A stretch of 64,000 bases of DNA. It comes from Verrucomicrobiia bacterium. Its GTDB lineage: Bacteria > Verrucomicrobiota > Verrucomicrobiia > Opitutales > Cerasicoccaceae. The stretch's first letter is position 1. Each line of letters starts with the position of its first letter. The stretch lies in contig JAUIHT010000004.1 of NCBI GenBank assembly GCA_030432235.1, forward strand, positions 186,001-250,000, written 5' to 3'. The translations under genes were made by a program, and so were the position numbers. Below are positions 16,202-25,526 of this stretch, one piece after another. A model generated the notes under the pieces. The model was not told the DNA's origin. It saw only the letters and a list, made by a program, of their open reading frames with translations, and did no database searches.

Positions 16202-19066
16202 ATGTATTCTTTCATGTTTCGTCAGCTCGTCTCATCCATACCTTTGACCCTTGCCACGCTGGCCTTTGGCGCGGCGACAACCCCGAACCCAGGCCTTACG
16301 TATTATTACGACGCACCGAAGGCGCCGGTAGTGGATGTCGAAGCAGACATCATTGTCTATGGCGGGACTTCAGGCGGGGTAACGGCCGCCGTACAAGCCG
16401 CGCGCCAGGGGAACTCCGTCGCTCTGGTCGTTTTTGGGCGGCACGTGGGCGGCCTGACGGCGGGGGGGCTGACGGCGACCGACGGCGTCAAAGCACAGGT
16501 CCAGGGCGGCATCACGCGGGAGTATTTCGATATCACCGGCAACGCGGGGTTTGAGCCGTCGACAGCAGAGGCGGCGTTTGAGTCCTTGTTGGCGGACCCC
16601 GTTCCGGGCGAAACGTGGGACACCGCCATCCCGACCTATTACGAGCAGCGGCTGGAATCCGTAGAAAAGGACGGCGCGCGCATCCTCGCGCTGCACATGG
16701 AAAACGGCAGCGTTTTCCGGGGGCGGATGTTTCTCGACTGCACTTACGAGGGCGACTTGATGGCGCTGGCCGACGTCCCCTATACCTATGGTCGCGAGGC
16801 ACAAAGCGTTTATGGCGAGTCCTTGGCCGGTCGGCATCCGTCGGTTTTGCTGCCAGGCGTCGACCCGTATGTCGTCGTGGGGGATCCTGCCAGTGGGTTG
16901 ATTTATAATCTCATGCCCGACGAGGGCGAGGGCCCCGTAGGAGTGGGTGACGACCATATCCAGGCATACAATTTCCGGATGTATACCGTGCAGACTAGCG
17001 ACCCGGCCAGGCGCCAACCGCTCTTCCAACCACCGGGATACAACGCCAGCGACTTCGAGATACTATATCGCTACCATAAGAGCGGTGGCACGACGTCGAT
17101 GCAGGTGGGCAACGACATTAACAACCACGAGCTGTTTGACCGCGGCGTGGCAACGGACCACATCGGCGGCAACCGCTGGAGCTATGATGGCGGCGCGACC
17201 TGGATACCTTGGGCCGAAGCCGATTACGAGACACGTGAGCTGATGTATCAAAGTCATGTGTCGTGGCAGCTTGGCATGCTGTGGTACTTGCAGAACGATC
17301 CGCGCTACGCCGCACTGGTCGACGATACGTCGCTGCCGCAAGCGCGCCGGGACAACATCACCGCACTGATTGCTAAGATGCAGCAGCTCGGCTTCCCGCC
17401 AGGCGAGTATACCGAGACAGGCGGCTGGACGCACGAGTTGTACGTCCGCGAAGCGCGACGCATGGTTTCGGACTTCGTCGTGACACAACATCACTACGAT
17501 CGCGAATTGCCCGTCGAGGACAGCGTTGGTCTGGCGAATTACCGCGCCGATGCCCACCACAGTCGTCGCTTTGTATCGAATAGCGGCCAGGTGCGGGTCG
17601 AAGGCGACACCGGCGGGAGCAACACGACGCCGTGGCAAATCCCTTATCGTGCGCTGATCCCACCCGAGGAGCATGCGACGAATCTACTCGTGCCGTGGGC
17701 AATCTCGTCTTCACACGTGGCCTTCTGCTCAATGCGCATGGAACCATGCTTCATGGCACTGTCCCAGTCGGCGGCGATTGCCGCAGGGTTGGCCATTGAG
17801 CAAGACAACAGTGTGCAAGCAATTGCATATGAAGAGCTGCGGCCGCTCCTGCTCACGGCGGGACAAATCCTTGGTGACCGCCCCTCGGTTTCCGATATGA
17901 TCATCATCGACAATGCGGACTCCGCCAGTGTGGAGCGCGTGGGCGAGTGGCTGGCAAGCACAGGCGCGAGCGGTTACTATGGCAGTGATTATCTGCACGA
18001 CGAAAACACCGGGGGTGGCAAGAGTGTGACGTTCCGCCCTGACATTCCCATGACTGGCGCTTATCAGGTTTTCCTGAGCTGGACCTCGCACGCCAACCGC
18101 GCCACGAACGCCTCTGTGGACGTCACGCACGCCGAGGGGACAACTTCCTTAAGCGTGGACCAGACGATCAACCGTGGTGACTGGTTCTATCTGGGCGAAT
18201 TCACTTTCGATGCCGGGACATCGGGAGCCGTGACGCTTCACAATACGGGTGCAGACGGTTACGTAATCGCTGATGCGGTGCGCTTCGTCCAGGTCGCAGA
18301 CACCCCGCAACCGCTCATCAATGTCGTCGCCCCGAATCCCGTCGCACGTGAAGCGGACGCCACACCAGCCCGCGTCCAGATCGTCCGTGACAACGTTTTG
18401 GACAGCGCCGCTGTCACGGTGAATCTCACCTATGGCGGCGATGCCACTGCGGATGTCGACTATGTCGCCCTGCCCGCTTCGGTCACCATCCCTGCGAATC
18501 AATTGAGCGTCGACCTATGGGTGGAGCCAATGGTGAATGATGTTGCCCAAGGCACTCGCACATTAACGGTCGGTTTTACTCCAGCCACCGGCTATCAAGC
18601 CGGGGTCAGCCCGCAGGCGACGATCACCATTCTCGACAAACCCGCGGACCAATGGCGTTACGAAAAATTTTCGCCTACCGGTGAGGAGACTTCAGCCGTC
18701 AGCGAGCCCGGCGCCGATGTCGACATGGATAAGCGCACCAATTGCCAGGAGCGCTTCTTCCAAACGGAACCGCAGTCCGGGGTCGTCCCTCCCCGCCACG
18801 AACCGTACGTCGTGTGGGAGCTGGTCGGCGGGCGGTTATGGCTGGGCCTGGCCTGGCGCCGCGCCGGCATTGCGCACGATTTGGATTTCCAGGTTTACTA
18901 TTCAGAGGGCCAACTGACTCATTCCTGGCAGCCGCTCCAAACGCCGGTGGAAACGACATATTGGTCCCCTGCCTCCGGTGACCGCGACATGCGTCAGCGT
19001 CTTGACGCAACCGGCATGGATACCGTGTTTTTTAAGTTCGTAGTGGATGATTCGAGGTCCCTGTAG
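16202..19066 (+). CDS. secreted FAD-dependent oxidoreductase with Golvesin-like and Calx-beta domains
   Basis: About 954 residues from ATG 16202; a GTG at 16175 is also in frame. The N-terminus MYSFMFRQLVSSIPLTLATL looks like a signal peptide. ADIIVYGGTSGGVTAAVQAA (about 49-68) is the FAD-binding Rossmann motif of the FAD_oxidored (PF12831-type) family, followed by GRHVGGLTAGGL and, later, the family blocks VLLPGVDPY and MRMEPCFMALSQSAAIAAGL. About residues 575-696 resemble the Golvesin/xanthan-lyase-type accessory domain (GYYGSDYLHDENTGGGKSV, GADGYVIADAVRFV). About 703-813 form a Calx-beta repeat (AREADATPARVQIVRDN). A short C-terminal sandwich ends with residues like those of other verrucomicrobial exoproteins. 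Base composition is visibly more GC-rich than in neighbours. The substrate is unknown. Confidence 0.88.
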   Translation: MYSFMFRQLVSSIPLTLATLAFGAATTPNPGLTYYYDAPKAPVVDVEADIIVYGGTSGGVTAAVQAARQGNSVALVVFGRHVGGLTAGGLTATDGVKAQVQGGITREYFDITGNAGFEPSTAEAAFESLLADPVPGETWDTAIPTYYEQRLESVEKDGARILALHMENGSVFRGRMFLDCTYEGDLMALADVPYTYGREAQSVYGESLAGRHPSVLLPGVDPYVVVGDPASGLIYNLMPDEGEGPVGVGDDHIQAYNFRMYTVQTSDPARRQPLFQPPGYNASDFEILYRYHKSGGTTSMQVGNDINNHELFDRGVATDHIGGNRWSYDGGATWIPWAEADYETRELMYQSHVSWQLGMLWYLQNDPRYAALVDDTSLPQARRDNITALIAKMQQLGFPPGEYTETGGWTHELYVREARRMVSDFVVTQHHYDRELPVEDSVGLANYRADAHHSRRFVSNSGQVRVEGDTGGSNTTPWQIPYRALIPPEEHATNLLVPWAISSSHVAFCSMRMEPCFMALSQSAAIAAGLAIEQDNSVQAIAYEELRPLLLTAGQILGDRPSVSDMIIIDNADSASVERVGEWLASTGASGYYGSDYLHDENTGGGKSVTFRPDIPMTGAYQVFLSWTSHANRATNASVDVTHAEGTTSLSVDQTINRGDWFYLGEFTFDAGTSGAVTLHNTGADGYVIADAVRFVQVADTPQPLINVVAPNPVAREADATPARVQIVRDNVLDSAAVTVNLTYGGDATADVDYVALPASVTIPANQLSVDLWVEPMVNDVAQGTRTLTVGFTPATGYQAGVSPQATITILDKPADQWRYEKFSPTGEETSAVSEPGADVDMDKRTNCQERFFQTEPQSGVVPPRHEPYVVWELVGGRLWLGLAWRRAGIAHDLDFQVYYSEGQLTHSWQPLQTPVETTYWSPASGDRDMRQRLDATGMDTVFFKFVVDDSRSL

Positions 19067-19121
19067 CAGACCCACGGCTTGGAGAGGCTTATTATACCTG
19101 TTCTCAAAAGAAATAAGACTA

Positions 19122-19197
19122 TTGACCACGGATTACGCTGATGGGCACGGATATTTTTTACCTTGTATCCGTGTTATCAGTGTAATCTGCGGTTAAA
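19122..19197. repeat. long imperfect inverted repeat (dispersed-palindrome type)
   Basis: TTGACCACGGATTACGCTGA at the left pairs with the reverse complement of ATCAGTGTAATCTGCGGTTAA at the right, and CACGGATA pairs with TATCCGTG inside, leaving a loop of about 14 bases rich in T. The sequence resembles the dispersed 'accacggattacacggat' palindromes seen in many Verrucomicrobiota, Planctomycetota and Bacteroidota genomes (recalled, not searched). It lies between convergent genes and may also end transcription. Confidence 0.7.
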
Positions 19198-19204
19198 ATA
19201 AACG

Positions 19205-19221
19205 TCTCAAATTAATTGAGA
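19205..19221 (-). terminator. possible terminator after the AraC gene at 19229
   Basis: TCTCAA pairs with TTGAGA around ATTAA. Read on the minus strand the stem is followed by CGTTTATTTT, a weak U-rich tail, eight bases past the AraC stop codon. Confidence 0.4.
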
Positions 19222-19228
19222 GATGGTA

Positions 19229-20179
19229 TTAGAAACCCCGAGGATTTTTTTTTACATGGTTTCTATACTCTCGAGGTGAGGTTCCCGTTTGCTTCTTAAA
19301 CCAGCGGGAAAAGCTAGGCAGGGAACAAAAACCCAGTTCGAAAGCTACCTCCTTAATGGAGAGCAACGCACTGCCGAGTAATTCCTTGGTGCGCACTAAT
19401 TTCCGCCGGTCGAAATACTGACGTGGAGTCATATCAAAATGCCGGTTAAACAGGCGATCCAATTGACCGGCACTAAGCCCCACCTCAGCGGCTAACCGTG
19501 CTTCATCAAACATCAGGCCAACCGGAATTCCATCAAGCTTCTGGACTGCGGCCAATATCCGCTGGTCGGTCTGGGCCAAGCGTGATGGCACAACTCCAAG
19601 GCTCAGCAAGGTACTAGTCAGTACAAAAAGCCAGGAATCAAAAGCCCGCTGGAGTGCAATGTGTGTCGTGAGGCTCGCCCGCATCTGCGGTAAATACAGA
19701 TAATCCTCCGCCACCGGAATTAGACGCTGTACGGTGCGGTAAAGAATCCTGCTTTGCTTTTCAAGTTGAGGGACCGTAGCTGCCTCGACCACCAGTGCAT
19801 CTTCCCAATCGAACAGGGGATGCCCACCGGGCCAATAGAGATCAAAATGAATTGAAAGGATGCGGGCGGCGTCTGAAAACCGTTGCCATCGCGGTCCGGG
19901 GGGAGGGAAAACCCATTGTCCGGACCGGGCTTCGACGGTCTGCGCACCTGTCTGAATCCGCATGTCGCCTTGCAGGATCAGCAATGCGGAGTATCCAGGA
20001 TAATGTCTTTTCTTATCCCGATAGCGCTGCTCGACACCGTGCTCGTATATCCAAATGAATTCTGATTTCAAGTAGGCCCAGTCACTTAATTTAAGTTGGC
20101 CTATTAAGCTTGGATTGCCCCCTTTCATAATGAAATAGGCTAAATTATCGCTCTCTATTGCCAAGCCTATTGAATCCAA
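19229..20179 (-). CDS. AraC-family transcriptional regulator
   Basis: About 316 residues from a TTG at 20179; an in-frame ATG at 20128 (MKGGNPSLIGQLKLSDWAY) gives 299 residues and may be the true start, as neither has a strong Shine-Dalgarno. The N-terminal part is cupin-like (YPGYSALLILQGDMRIQTG, ARSGQWVFPPPGPRW). The last 90 residues carry the two AraC helix-turn-helix motifs (LAAEVGLSAGQLDRLFNRHF and IKEVAFELGFCSLPSFSRWF), ending with TGTSPREYR. The gene converges with the FAD oxidoreductase gene and is followed upstream on the same strand by the esterase at 20273, either of which could be its target. Confidence 0.9.
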   Translation of the reverse strand: MDSIGLAIESDNLAYFIMKGGNPSLIGQLKLSDWAYLKSEFIWIYEHGVEQRYRDKKRHYPGYSALLILQGDMRIQTGAQTVEARSGQWVFPPPGPRWQRFSDAARILSIHFDLYWPGGHPLFDWEDALVVEAATVPQLEKQSRILYRTVQRLIPVAEDYLYLPQMRASLTTHIALQRAFDSWLFVLTSTLLSLGVVPSRLAQTDQRILAAVQKLDGIPVGLMFDEARLAAEVGLSAGQLDRLFNRHFDMTPRQYFDRRKLVRTKELLGSALLSIKEVAFELGFCSLPSFSRWFKKQTGTSPREYRNHVKKNPRGF

Positions 20180-20272
20180 ACCAGACAGATGCGATCGCAG
20201 GTGGTGACCGCCCTTGTTCGTATGTTCGTCTAAGGAGTCGCAGGCCCAGACGTGGTTTTTGAGCAGTTGCCC

Positions 20273-21205
20273 TCAGTTCAGCAGGTGCTGGTTGTAAAAG
20301 TCAACGAACTCGAAGACATCGAGGAGCATGGTCGGCCAGCCGTGCTTCTTGCCGGGACGTGCGATGACTTCGACATCTAGGCCGAGGGCCTCGGCTTTTT
20401 CGTCGAAGCGGGTGGACTGGTCGTAAGGCACGAGGGTATCTGCGGTGCCGTGGTAGATGAGGATGGGTGGAAGGCTCGGCGTGATGTGGTCGATGGGTGA
20501 CATAGCGTGGCCGACGGGCAGCCAGGGCTCGACGGCACGCGATGTCATGCCAAAGGCCGCGACGAAACTCTTGGGCGGGCCACCATCGTGGAGATTTTGC
20601 GTCGAGTCTCCGAGGTTGATGAGGTCGGTCACGGGGAAAAAGACAGCGGCGGCCTCAATGGCACTGCTTTCGCGGTCAATCGGATCGGCGGCATTGGGGT
20701 CGCCGGGGCCTCCGGTGGTGGCAAGCATGAGCGCTAGGTGCCCACCGGAGCTGCCTCCGCTGACACCGAGCCGCTCCGGGTCGACGCCGTAGTCGGCCGC
20801 ATGGTAGCGGATAAAGCGCACGGCGCGTTTGACGTCTTCGACGGTCTCCATGACGGTGGCCTCGGGCTGCGAAACATGACGCACGAGGAAAAGCGTGTAG
20901 CCATCGCGCAGCAGCGGCGCAGCCGGCCAGGGCTCAATGGGCTCGCTGCGAGACTTCCAGCGGCCACTAATCAAAAACAGAATACCGGCTCCGTTAGGGT
21001 CATCCGGGACAAAGATATCCATGGTCAGATCATGGCTTTTGCGCTGACCGTAGACGACGTCTGCGGTCTCATCGTATGAAGGGTGATAGTATAGCCACAA
21101 GCTGCCTGCAACGAGCGCCAACACGACGAAAATCGCCGCCAGGCTTTTTAGGGTGACGCGAACAACACGACGAAAGCCAAGCTTACTGTTTACAGCATTT
21201 TTCAT
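20273..21205 (-). CDS. membrane-anchored alpha/beta-hydrolase (esterase/lipase, BD-FAE-like)
   Basis: A 310-residue protein with a positively charged N-terminus and one hydrophobic segment at about residues 15-40, so it is probably anchored with the catalytic domain outside. The core shows ILFLISGRWKSRSEP near the oxyanion region, the nucleophile elbow GVSGGSSGGHLAL with Ser153, the acid in YHGTADTLVPYD, and the His in PGKKHGWPTM. This arrangement fits the esterase/lipase group that includes bacterial feruloyl and acetyl esterases. Codon use is visibly GC-rich, like the FAD oxidoreductase nearby and unlike most of the window. The flanking gaps show no clear terminator. The ester substrate is unknown. 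Confidence 0.85.
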   Translation of the reverse strand: MKNAVNSKLGFRRVVRVTLKSLAAIFVVLALVAGSLWLYYHPSYDETADVVYGQRKSHDLTMDIFVPDDPNGAGILFLISGRWKSRSEPIEPWPAAPLLRDGYTLFLVRHVSQPEATVMETVEDVKRAVRFIRYHAADYGVDPERLGVSGGSSGGHLALMLATTGGPGDPNAADPIDRESSAIEAAAVFFPVTDLINLGDSTQNLHDGGPPKSFVAAFGMTSRAVEPWLPVGHAMSPIDHITPSLPPILIYHGTADTLVPYDQSTRFDEKAEALGLDVEVIARPGKKHGWPTMLLDVFEFVDFYNQHLLN

Positions 21206-21311
21206 TATTACAAAAAACAGTCACCTTAACACTGGTGATAAGTGTAGTCATTTTTCAGTACATTCAGGCGATGCACCACACAAATGCAACCACGATTACC
21301 TGTACATGCAA

Positions 21312-22112
21312 TCAATTCACGGATGAATCGTCCATGCTTGTGTCACTATCCAGAGGATTCTTCAGTACCAGGATTCGGTATTGGCTTTCGCGACCCGGTT
21401 TCGTGTGTATCAATGCGAGTACGCGGTCAGTGGACTCGACAAACAAGCGCTCGGCATGCCGCTCCCTCCACTCACCATTCCCATCGGCTGAACCAATCCG
21501 GACAATGGCCGTAAAATTGGCAACCGGCCCTAACTCGGCGATATCCGATCCCATGGGCTGCAGGATAAGTTGTTGTTTATTGAACATGCACGCGACGGCC
21601 GAAGCAGTCAAATTGAGGACTAGCGCCTCGCCGGGTCGGATATGTTCAATGGAATTATCTATGAGTATAACATCATACCACGCTTCTGATTTACGTGGGT
21701 AAAAAACAAGCAAGGCTCGCTTGATATTTTGTGGAATGTTAACTTCAGCAATGACTTTGCGTGTAATGGATCCATCTGGAGCGAGTGTTTCCTGAAAGAA
21801 CCGGAGAGGGTTCAAACCGTCATACTTGTAGGTTGGCGAAATCTGTCTCTCAACCGCGTTGACATCACTGGACTCGCCAACCCCGTCAGGGCAATACTGT
21901 ATGATGGGCGGTCGATAACTCTGCATCACATTCCCCTGCACTTCAGAGCCGCCAATCGAACCATCCTCTTTACGGGTCAAAACCCCCGGAGGGGATCCTC
22001 CCGGCCACAGGCAAACCTGGAAATAAACGGGAGTCTTCTCCTGCGCCAAAGAAGTATTCAAGCAAACCAGAGAAAGGAGCAGTAACGCAGCAAATCTGTA
22101 AAACGATCGCAT
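21312..22112 (-). CDS. secreted protein of unknown function next to Verru_Chthon A
   Basis: A 266-residue protein with a clear signal peptide (MRSFYRFAALLLLSLVCLNT, cleavage after SLAQ). I do not recognise the mature domain. Visible blocks are VYFQVCLWPGGSPPG, QYCPDGVGESSDVNAVE, KYDGLNPLRFFQETLAPDG, ALLVFYPRKSEAWYDVILID and ALIHTKPGRESQYRILVLK, a strand-rich pattern. It starts 17 bp after the stop of the Verru_Chthon cassette protein A gene on the same strand and is very probably cotranscribed with it. A role in the same envelope structure is therefore inferred, with no sequence evidence for its activity. Confidence 0.8.
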   Translation of the reverse strand: MRSFYRFAALLLLSLVCLNTSLAQEKTPVYFQVCLWPGGSPPGVLTRKEDGSIGGSEVQGNVMQSYRPPIIQYCPDGVGESSDVNAVERQISPTYKYDGLNPLRFFQETLAPDGSITRKVIAEVNIPQNIKRALLVFYPRKSEAWYDVILIDNSIEHIRPGEALVLNLTASAVACMFNKQQLILQPMGSDIAELGPVANFTAIVRIGSADGNGEWRERHAERLFVESTDRVLALIHTKPGRESQYRILVLKNPLDSDTSMDDSSVN

Positions 22113-22129
22113 GAACTCAATAGTTGTAA

Positions 22130-25100
22130 TTAGCCCTGATTTAGCCAGCGAAACGACACGACAACATAACGGCGACCAAAATCTTGGTTGAGTGTGCTGT
22201 TTAAATCCACAATCGCCGTCTCTGGAACTTCAGACGAATCCACAAATTCGGGCATTCTCTGAACGACCGCCTCGCCATACGCTTTGCTCACCTCACCGTT
22301 AAAAGGATTCGTGTGTTCCCCATATACGTATATGGTAAAGGTGTCTGAACGGTTCGTCAGTACGGCCCCCAGGCGGGCAAGCAGGTCTGCTTGCGAAAAC
22401 CAACCAGGCAGCATTTCCGTCCGCCAGCCATCCTGGGTCTCATCAATGTAGCCAGGCTCCGTTCGGGGAACGGTGGCCACGTTAGCATTTGCCAGAGCGG
22501 CGTTGATCCGCGCACTCTCAACCGTGATTCCCAATGCGTCCGCTTCTTCAGCCGTGATGTTGTCGGCAGCTTCAATTACAGCAGTCAACGCCCCCTTTAA
22601 ACGAAAGGCATCTACCCCCAGGCCGGACGGCGCGTCTGTGTATGGATCACGATTTACAAAGCCAGCCATTGAAACAAACGGCCCCCGTCGTTTCACCTCT
22701 TTTACTATCTGGTGCGCCAAATTGACTATCTGGTCCGCAGTCAATGTACGGTACCCCGCATAAGTCTCAGACGAGTATTCATCCGAAGAGCCGGAATCAA
22801 AAGCCAGGCCGGGATTGTCGTGAATCCGTAGAAAGGGTGATCCCGTCTCTTGATTGCCCGCTACTTGTTCGCCATAAAATGCTGACAAAATCGAGCGCCA
22901 GGCTTCCTCGGAGGTCGAGTTGATGTTAAAGGCGCCATCGACCATGAAATTAGCAGCCACTTGGCTACTGCTCATCGTACTGGTATCCGTAGCATCGAGA
23001 GCCACAAATCTCTGGTTAGCCGCTTGACGACTGCTGTCACTTGGAATGGTTGAAAAGAAATAGTCATCCCAGAGCGCCTCATTGAGCAAATAGCTAAAAT
23101 CATAATGTTGCCCCCTGGTTTCGCAGTAAGTTTTGACCGATCCTTGTGAGGGATAGTCTTCTTCCCAGTCGACAAACAATTGATCCACAGGAATCATCGG
23201 GTCCGCAACACTGCTACCGATAGGGTATGCGGGGAGAAAACTATCAAAACGCCCCCATCTCAGCCCATAATGCGTACGCTGCTTACCAGTGTTGCCGACT
23301 AAGCGGGGGGAATAAAGCGGCGCGTGCATGAGCTGCCCGATACTATGCAAGTCAGTTCTCTCCGGAGGTGACTCGAACAGGATACACTTGTCCGTGTAGA
23401 CAGGATTGATACTGAATCCGGCACCACCACTGTCCCCTGCCACAGGAAATCCGACCTGATGCTCATCACCGTTTGTAGTCAGGTAGGATTCGATTGAAGG
23501 ATTGTGGATCCTGGAAAATTTGGCCTCATTATATGCTTTGTCATGAATGAGCATCGGATTCAGCCCTTGGGCGGCGGCACGTGGATTGTAGTGGGCCAGC
23601 CATTTCACCGATTGATCGGTATTATACTCAACGAAATTACGGATAAATCTCACCCCAACGCTACCCGAAAGATCGGTAACCGGCCCTCCCATCGCTTGCA
23701 TAGTAACAGTAGGGGCAGTTGAAGGTATATTGCCCATGCCATAGAATGAGGCGCATAGAGTCGCACTGTCTGACAAGCGAACCAATCGGAAAGCCCGCTC
23801 AAAGTCCCAATGCGGCCTGAGGGCAAACTTTTGAGGTTCCGTAGTAGTAGAAGTAGGCGGAGTAATACTATGACCCGTATCAATTGAATAGCTCGCAGTT
23901 GGTCTGAATCCGGGAAGCAATTGATTCTGCCCGGCACTCAAGCTAAAGTTACTATCCGGGACATCCAAAGGCACATTACCCGCAGGTGGACTAAAACACA
24001 TTGCCTCACCGGGCTCGAGCCGAACTCCGGGAAGCGTAAATCCTATCTCCGCACTTTGGGAGGCCTCAAGGTCCTGATAACCCTGTCCTGTCAGGCCAAT
24101 ATCCCAATGGCCGAAATGGCGTCGAAAATAATTAGACTGCGAAGGATTACTATTATTGTTGTTGGCTAGCCCGTAATCCAGCCGGTAGTCGGTAGTCTCC
24201 AAAACCCGGTCATAAGGATTCCAAAGGACCACGGCAGGCAGAAATTCCATATGTACGCTACCATCGCTGGCATAGCGCGGTAGGAAATAAATTTGAAACA
24301 GCGTCACCACCGGGTAGAAACCTGTCTCGGTATCCGTCTGAGGACGTACAGGGAGCTCGCCTGAGGCATTGATTGGCGTGCTCACCCAGCTCTGCAACTG
24401 GGACCAGAGAGGCCCCCCCTTATCCGCATCGCTGGCGGTTCCACTCAACGGACCGAAAATCTGCCCAGTAGGCATTTGAGAATTTTCATACAAAGCGAGC
24501 GTGAGGTCCTTCTTGAGCCCACCGTCGGCCACATTCGTCAACAGCCCATAGCTGTAGGTGGTCAAATCCTCATAGTGGCCCTCTATAGCTGCCTCTTCGC
24601 CTGGACTGTCAGCAGCCCCTTTCAACTGCTCGCTGTTCAACACATTCCGTCGGGCTTCCGGCTCAACGGATGACAGCCATTCCAAGTCCGTCATCTGCGT
24701 CACATCAATCTGCTGTGCCGAAATCAGAGGCTGCGCTAAACTTTCGTCTTTGGGCAAAGTGATCTTCGCTTTCACCCCCTCATCACTCACCAGGTAGGCA
24801 TAGGCATCGCTATCACCTAAAGAACTCAGGGGCACCTCGACCTCGGTTGGCACCTTTAGCGTCACCAGTTCACCCGTGAAATCGATATCGACAAAATCCG
24901 GATCGGTTGCTGAAAGGGCCTCATTCCCACTCACAAGCCACGTTACCACATCTCCACTTGTACTATCCCAGACCCCAGTCCACCTGCCATGAGCATGGCC
25001 ATCCAACGCGAGAGTTTCCGGAATGTCGTCCATTATATCCGAACGCGCAGTCACTCGCTGATCGACGCCCGCATGTTTCTGCAGCTCTCCAATCGCTGTG

Positions 25101-25291
25101 CGCAGGGCAAGCAGGGCATTTTGCTCGGCCTTTTCCGACGAAAGTTGGTTGCCGGCCATTGAGGTTTCAACCTGAATCAAGACACTTAAGGTGACGATGA
25201 GCAAAAGCACAAAAACCATCAACGAAAGTGCTACCACTAAGGCAAAACCCGCAGCTTGAGGCCGGGAACGTTTGAAGAAAATGGTATTCAC
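22130..25291 (-). CDS. Verru_Chthon cassette protein A homologue (PilX-like)
   Basis: A 1053-residue protein from a GTG start. The N-terminus has a type IV pilus-like hydrophobic helix (AAGFALVVALSLMVFVLLLI) followed by a PilX-like segment (KAEQNALLALRTAIGELQK). The C-terminal half contains blocks I associate with Verru_Chthon cassette protein A: NFMVDGAFNINSTSEEAW, QIVNLAHQIVKEVKRRGPF, MAGFVNRDPYT, LPGWFSQADLLARLGAVLTN and RSDTFTIYVYGE, ending with AVVQRMPEFVD. In many Verrucomicrobia this protein is encoded with B, C and D pseudopilins; here the only close neighbour is the unrelated secreted protein at 21312. A palindrome lies 53 bp upstream. The role is unknown, probably a pseudopilus-like envelope complex. 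Confidence 0.88.
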   Translation of the reverse strand: MNTIFFKRSRPQAAGFALVVALSLMVFVLLLIVTLSVLIQVETSMAGNQLSSEKAEQNALLALRTAIGELQKHAGVDQRVTARSDIMDDIPETLALDGHAHGRWTGVWDSTSGDVVTWLVSGNEALSATDPDFVDIDFTGELVTLKVPTEVEVPLSSLGDSDAYAYLVSDEGVKAKITLPKDESLAQPLISAQQIDVTQMTDLEWLSSVEPEARRNVLNSEQLKGAADSPGEEAAIEGHYEDLTTYSYGLLTNVADGGLKKDLTLALYENSQMPTGQIFGPLSGTASDADKGGPLWSQLQSWVSTPINASGELPVRPQTDTETGFYPVVTLFQIYFLPRYASDGSVHMEFLPAVVLWNPYDRVLETTDYRLDYGLANNNNSNPSQSNYFRRHFGHWDIGLTGQGYQDLEASQSAEIGFTLPGVRLEPGEAMCFSPPAGNVPLDVPDSNFSLSAGQNQLLPGFRPTASYSIDTGHSITPPTSTTTEPQKFALRPHWDFERAFRLVRLSDSATLCASFYGMGNIPSTAPTVTMQAMGGPVTDLSGSVGVRFIRNFVEYNTDQSVKWLAHYNPRAAAQGLNPMLIHDKAYNEAKFSRIHNPSIESYLTTNGDEHQVGFPVAGDSGGAGFSINPVYTDKCILFESPPERTDLHSIGQLMHAPLYSPRLVGNTGKQRTHYGLRWGRFDSFLPAYPIGSSVADPMIPVDQLFVDWEEDYPSQGSVKTYCETRGQHYDFSYLLNEALWDDYFFSTIPSDSSRQAANQRFVALDATDTSTMSSSQVAANFMVDGAFNINSTSEEAWRSILSAFYGEQVAGNQETGSPFLRIHDNPGLAFDSGSSDEYSSETYAGYRTLTADQIVNLAHQIVKEVKRRGPFVSMAGFVNRDPYTDAPSGLGVDAFRLKGALTAVIEAADNITAEEADALGITVESARINAALANANVATVPRTEPGYIDETQDGWRTEMLPGWFSQADLLARLGAVLTNRSDTFTIYVYGEHTNPFNGEVSKAYGEAVVQRMPEFVDSSEVPETAIVDLNSTLNQDFGRRYVVVSFRWLNQG

Positions 25292-25343
25292 GGAAAGGGG
25301 TAATGAAAGACAAAGGGCATCTTATTGAACAAATGCGTAAGCC

Positions 25344-25360
25344 TAAAGGAGATTCCTTTA
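25344..25360. promoter_or_regulatory. palindrome TAAAGGA-GAT-TCCTTTA upstream of Verru_Chthon A
   Basis: Perfect seven-base arms around GAT, 53 bp before the GTG start at 25291. It suits an operator for a dimeric regulator. The rest of the 235-bp gap shows no other structure I would report. Confidence 0.4.
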
Positions 25361-25526
25361 ACCTTTTTGGTATTTGAGCAGCAGAAAATAGCTATTCACA
25401 AACTATGAATGCATGAGCCACAGACAACATTGAGTCCCGGATTCACACTTGTACCCAAATCACTACCACCTAAAAAGTAGCTCGAATGCTAGCCCGTGTT
25501 ATGCGACTAAACATGCACCTGGGAGT

